From the NCBI RefSeq assembly GCF_030345075.1, contig NZ_CP128361.1, positions 2,728,001 to 2,792,000 of the forward strand: a stretch of DNA of 64,000 nucleotides. The letters are read 5' to 3'. Below the pieces are notes generated by a model. The model saw nothing but the letters and a program-made list of their open reading frames with translations, was not told where the DNA came from and searched no databases. This DNA is from Solwaraspora sp. WMMA2065 (GTDB lineage Bacteria; Actinomycetota; Actinomycetes; Mycobacteriales; Micromonosporaceae). The position numbers and the translations under genes are program-made. This document shows positions 61,039-64,000 of this stretch, one piece after another (the first letter of the stretch is position 1; every line of letters begins with the position of its first letter).

Positions 61039-62531
61039 ACACTGCGACCCGGCCCGCCACTGCGACCCGGCCGGCCACTGCGGCCCGCCGCTGCGTGGCG
61101 GCGGCGCTCGGCGGGCTGCTGCTGCTGGCCGGCTGCACCAGCGCCGACGAGGACACCACCCCGCCACCGGTGCCGCCGACCGGCGCGCCGCTGCCGAGCC
61201 TGCCGCCGTACCCCGAGGACACCCACCCGTTCGGCGCGCACTGGGACTGGAACCGGTACGACGAGTTCCTCCCGTACCTGCGCAAACTGTCCGGGTCTGC
61301 CACCTACCACGAGATCAGCTGGTGCAGCATCGAGCCGACCCAGGGTCAGCAGGACTGGTCGGCACTGGACCAGATCGCCCAGCGCAGCCGGGAACTCGGC
61401 ATCGTGCTGAACATCAAGATCCGGACCGAGATGTGCTGGGCCACCGGTGGGACCCCGGAGCACGTCCGCGGCCAGGCCAACAAGACCGAGTCGACGATGC
61501 CGCTGGACATGGCCGCCTACCGGCAGTTCGTCGGTGACGTGGTCCGCCGTTACACGCCGTACGGCGTCCGTCAGTACGCGATCGAGAACGAGGTTAACGC
61601 TCCGCAGTACTGGCGCGGCACCCCCGAGGAGTACGTCGAGCTGGTCACCGTCGCCGCCGAGGCGGTGCACGCCGCGAACCCGGAGGCGGTGGTCGTCGAC
61701 TCCGGCATCAGCAGTGTCGCGTACGGCTTCGGGGTGGTCGACCGGCTGGTCCAAGCCGGCCGCGACGACGAGGCGATCGCCGCCTACAACGCGTACTTCA
61801 AGCGGCGGATCGGCACCCGGGGCCGCAAGATCCCCGAGGTGGACACGATCGAGACGCTACGGACCGCGCTCGACAACGAGACCAACGTACGCAACGTCGC
61901 CTTCCTGGCCGCCACCGAGCAACTGATTGACGACGGCGTGGTGCAGCTGCGTCAGGTGCACTACTACGAACACTTCGACGGCGTACCGGCGCTGCTGGAC
62001 TACCTGGCGGCGGAGAATCCGGCCGACGTGCCGATCGAAGCGTGGGAGGTCGGGCAGTTCTGGCGCGACGGTGACGGTGACGACGTCAGCCGGGCCGAGG
62101 AGGTCGTCAAGGTCTCCACCATGCTGCTGGCCGGCGGTATCCGGCAGGTGATGTGGCTGCCGCTGGGCTACAACCCGAACAACCGGGCCGGCAGCGAGGT
62201 CCGCTACGGCCTGCTCGACCCGGACGGTACGGAACGTGAGGCCGGCCGGATGTTCGAGAGCCTGGCGGTGGCGGCGCGTGGCGCCATGGTCACCCCGGTC
62301 CGCCGGGACGGCCTGATCGGGGTGGCGTTCCAGCAGGGCGAGGAGAGCACCCTGGTCGTCTGGTCCGGCGAGATCAACGACGCGGTACGGGTGTCCGCGG
62401 TGCCCAGCCTGCACGCCGGGCCGGCCGGTGCCTCGCCGGCCAAGACGGCGGCCGAGGTGACCGTCACCGACCGGCCGGTGCTGTTGCGCGCCACCGGCAC
62501 CCCGGAGTCGATCCTCGCCGACGTCGACTGA
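61035..62531 (+). CDS. Lipoprotein of the GH-A clan (cellulase/beta-glycosidase-like)
   Basis: The 498-residue protein has a signal peptide with lipobox LLLAGC (Cys about 35) and a Pro-rich linker. The catalytic barrel follows: HWDWNRYDEFLPYLRKLSGS, IKIRTEMCWATGG, then QYAIENEVNAPQYW whose NE is the acid/base Glu pattern of clan GH-A, and IEAWEVGQFWRDGD near the nucleophile position. A C-terminal beta-domain follows (residues about 400-498). It acts on the outer membrane face on an unknown glycoside. Translationally coupled (ATGA) to a sulfotransferase, so its substrate is probably the sulfated glycan. Confidence 0.82.
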   Translation: MNTATRPATATRPATAARRCVAAALGGLLLLAGCTSADEDTTPPPVPPTGAPLPSLPPYPEDTHPFGAHWDWNRYDEFLPYLRKLSGSATYHEISWCSIEPTQGQQDWSALDQIAQRSRELGIVLNIKIRTEMCWATGGTPEHVRGQANKTESTMPLDMAAYRQFVGDVVRRYTPYGVRQYAIENEVNAPQYWRGTPEEYVELVTVAAEAVHAANPEAVVVDSGISSVAYGFGVVDRLVQAGRDDEAIAAYNAYFKRRIGTRGRKIPEVDTIETLRTALDNETNVRNVAFLAATEQLIDDGVVQLRQVHYYEHFDGVPALLDYLAAENPADVPIEAWEVGQFWRDGDGDDVSRAEEVVKVSTMLLAGGIRQVMWLPLGYNPNNRAGSEVRYGLLDPDGTEREAGRMFESLAVAARGAMVTPVRRDGLIGVAFQQGEESTLVVWSGEINDAVRVSAVPSLHAGPAGASPAKTAAEVTVTDRPVLLRATGTPESILADVD

Positions 62532-63363
62532 TCGGCCGTACCTCCGGTGGTGGAGGATGGTCAGGATCTCGCGGCGGACCTGCTGCGGCTCAGTCACCAG
62601 CCGGCGGTGTGCGAACCGCACCACCTGGATGCCGACAGTGGCCAGCAACGCGTCACGCCGTAGATCGATCTCACGCTGGGCAGGGCTGCCGTGCGAGGCG
62701 GCTCCATCGAGCTCAAAGTCGATCCGTTCGGCCTGAAGGCCGGAGCGCTGGCCCGCATTCCGGTAGCGTCCGCATCGCGGCCCGGTCGGTGAGCCGCGGC
62801 AGCTCATCGAGAGTTGCGGAGACCCGGTCCGCGTTCGTCCACCTGTCGTTGACAGCCCGGATCAGCGGAGCCGGCCGGTCGGCGGCCGACAGCAGCGGCC
62901 AGGACTCGACAAGACTCGCTTCCAGCCGCGTCACCGGCGCCTCGCCGCGTACCACCACCTGCGGCGGACCGACGGCGAACGCCGTTCGGTGGTGCACGGT
63001 CAGGCCGGCCTGGCTACGAAATCCCACGCCGATCGGCACCGTCAGGTGCAGTGCCTCGTCAGTGGGTTGCTGGCGCAGCCCCCAGAGATTGAGTGCGGTG
63101 GTGTGGCTGAACGCGACCCGACCGTCGGCGTGGGCCAGCACCGCACGCCGACGCAGCTGCGGTGCGAGCGACTGGATCGACGACATTCCGCTATGGTTGT
63201 CGTCGATCAACTCGGCGGTGACGTAGACGCCCGGCAGAACGCGCCGCAGTCGACCGGCGCGTACCGCGTCGTCCAGCACCCAGCGCGGCACCATCTGAAG
63301 GGCCTGGCGACGGGTCACCACACCGCCGCTGCGCCGGCACAGCTCCTCGATCACCTCGTTCAT
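62525..63363 (-). pseudogene. AbiEi antitoxin-like/DUF559 endonuclease-fold gene, frameshifted
   Basis: The N-terminal part (from 63363) reads IEELCRRSGGVVTRRQALQM, an AbiEi-like winged helix, then RLRRVLPGVYVTAE. It remains in frame to RAAMRTLPECGPA near 62770, then the frame is lost. A different frame resumes with AERIDFELDGAASHGSPAQR and LRRDALLATVGIQVVRF, the C-terminal half of the DUF559/Vsr-like domain with its catalytic Asp. About 60 residues between the two are missing and the natural stop is not evident. Intact relatives are about 300 residues. It is probably non-functional. Confidence 0.75.
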
Positions 63364-63577
63364 GCCCGGCTACGATGCCGCGACCTCAGCCATCAGACGA
63401 CCCAGGTAGAGCCACGCTGTGGACAACTGCTCGACTGTGGATCGGGTGGCGGGTTCCTCGGCGACGCGCTACCGGACCATGATCACTTGATGCTCTGCTG
63501 GGCGCTCACCGGCGTGTCGGCCGAATTTCCGTCATCTGATCATGAGGGGCAGCTACTGATCATGAGGCAGCGGGCTG

Positions 63578-64000
63578 CTACTCGGGATCGGGCCGGCGGT
63601 CGTAGGCGGCCAGAGTCGCCTTGTTCGTGCTGGCATCCTGGAATACCAGCTCCCACGGGCCGGTGTTGACGTCCATCTCCTTACCGAACCCGATCCACTT
63701 TCCGGTCAGCCGACGCCCGGTAGGCTCGGCCAGCAGTTGGATCGCGCCATGGTACCGGGCGCCGCGGTAGTAGCCCTGCGGCGCGGTCTGCTCGATCCAG
63801 GTCCCGGTGACCACATTGCCGTCGACGGTCAGGTCCATGGTGAGGGGCGCATCGGAGGAACCAGGCAGACTTCGCACGGTGAGCCGGTCACCGTGCTGCA
63901 GCAGCACGACATAGTGCCGACCGGTGAACGTGGCACCACGACCCGAGCTGTGGTACTCGTACCGGGACAGCCACACCCCGGAGTAGTTGCCGGTCGGCGC
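63578..64000 (-). CDS. C-terminal part of a protein with a beta-barrel-like domain (probably an HTH regulator tail)
   Basis: The frame is open at the right edge of the window, so the 5' end is missing. The visible 140 residues include NYSGVWLSRYEYHSSGRGAT, TGRHYVVLLQHGDRLTVRSL, GYYRGARYHGAIQLLAEPTG and GKWIGFGKEMDVNTGPWELVF. This beta-rich domain is, as I recall, found at the C-terminus of actinobacterial XRE-type helix-turn-helix proteins, but the DNA-binding half is not visible here. The role is therefore unknown. Confidence 0.7.
   Translation of the reverse strand, partial: APTGNYSGVWLSRYEYHSSGRGATFTGRHYVVLLQHGDRLTVRSLPGSSDAPLTMDLTVDGNVVTGTWIEQTAPQGYYRGARYHGAIQLLAEPTGRRLTGKWIGFGKEMDVNTGPWELVFQDASTNKATLAAYDRRPDPE

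Noticed and set aside
63420-63450. TGTGGA motifs resembling DnaA boxes or an origin
   Set aside because: Two short matches only, without clustering, AT-rich unwinding element or neighbouring dnaA/dnaN.

Overview
The window is very GC-rich actinobacterial DNA. Gene order and protein families (fasR-fabD-fabH-acpP-fabF followed by a DUF3145 gene, homodimeric aceE, a c-di-AMP riboswitch before a secreted cell-wall hydrolase, many secreted CAZymes with actinomycete-type linkers) point to Micromonosporaceae, probably Micromonospora or a close relative. That placement is inference from protein recognition, not from a marker tree.

Layout. 1-17.5 kb is largely core: end of an ABC-2 permease, a YjbQ-family protein, pyruvate dehydrogenase E1 (aceE), an SRPBCC protein, gltX, a CopC-like exported protein, a PAP2 phosphatase, then the type II fatty acid synthase operon with its PucR-type activator, a GH3 lipoprotein, a DUF3145 protein, a small conserved protein preceded by five 18-bp repeats, and a beta-carbonic anhydrase. 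17.6-32.6 kb holds a HelD/HelR-like helicase, a CDF metal transporter, a c-di-AMP riboswitch controlling a coiled-coil LAS-type wall peptidase, a GH81 endo-beta-1,3-glucanase behind two LacI-type operators, a soluble Ser/Thr kinase, a STAS anti-anti-sigma protein, small unknown proteins, a GH74-CBM2 deletion remnant, an Asn/Asp-repeat exported protein and a trypsin-like protease. 32.9-44.2 kb carries a 1309-residue patatin-like membrane protein, an S9A peptidase overlapping it tail to tail, a coiled-coil Mrr-fold protein with altered catalytic residues, an alditol-oxidase-like flavoenzyme, a D-2-hydroxyacid dehydrogenase and an alpha/beta hydrolase.

44.25-51.7 kb is a mobile and decaying zone. 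An ISL3-family element with a perfect 8-bp target duplication sits inside an internally deleted IS3-family element. Next to it lie a TnpB (IS200/IS605-type) remnant and two inverted copies of an IS605-type end. The right copy abuts a truncated gene for a membrane/NAD-binding protein. After a tRNA with anticodon CAU come fragments of an epimerase, a CHAT protein, a polyester-hydrolase-like cutinase and a QsdR-type regulator, around an intact TetR/NmrA-like divergent pair with visible operators. 52-55.4 kb returns to ordinary genes (BASS transporter, tRNA-Asn, YtxH-like protein, sugar isomerase).

55.7-62.5 kb is the most coherent accessory system. Two divergent, translationally coupled arms encode a GT4 glycosyltransferase with two sulfotransferases, and two more sulfotransferases with a glycosidase-like lipoprotein. 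The set suggests assembly and sulfation of a small glycoconjugate or surface glycan. The window ends with a broken AbiEi/DUF559 gene and the 3' part of an unidentified gene.
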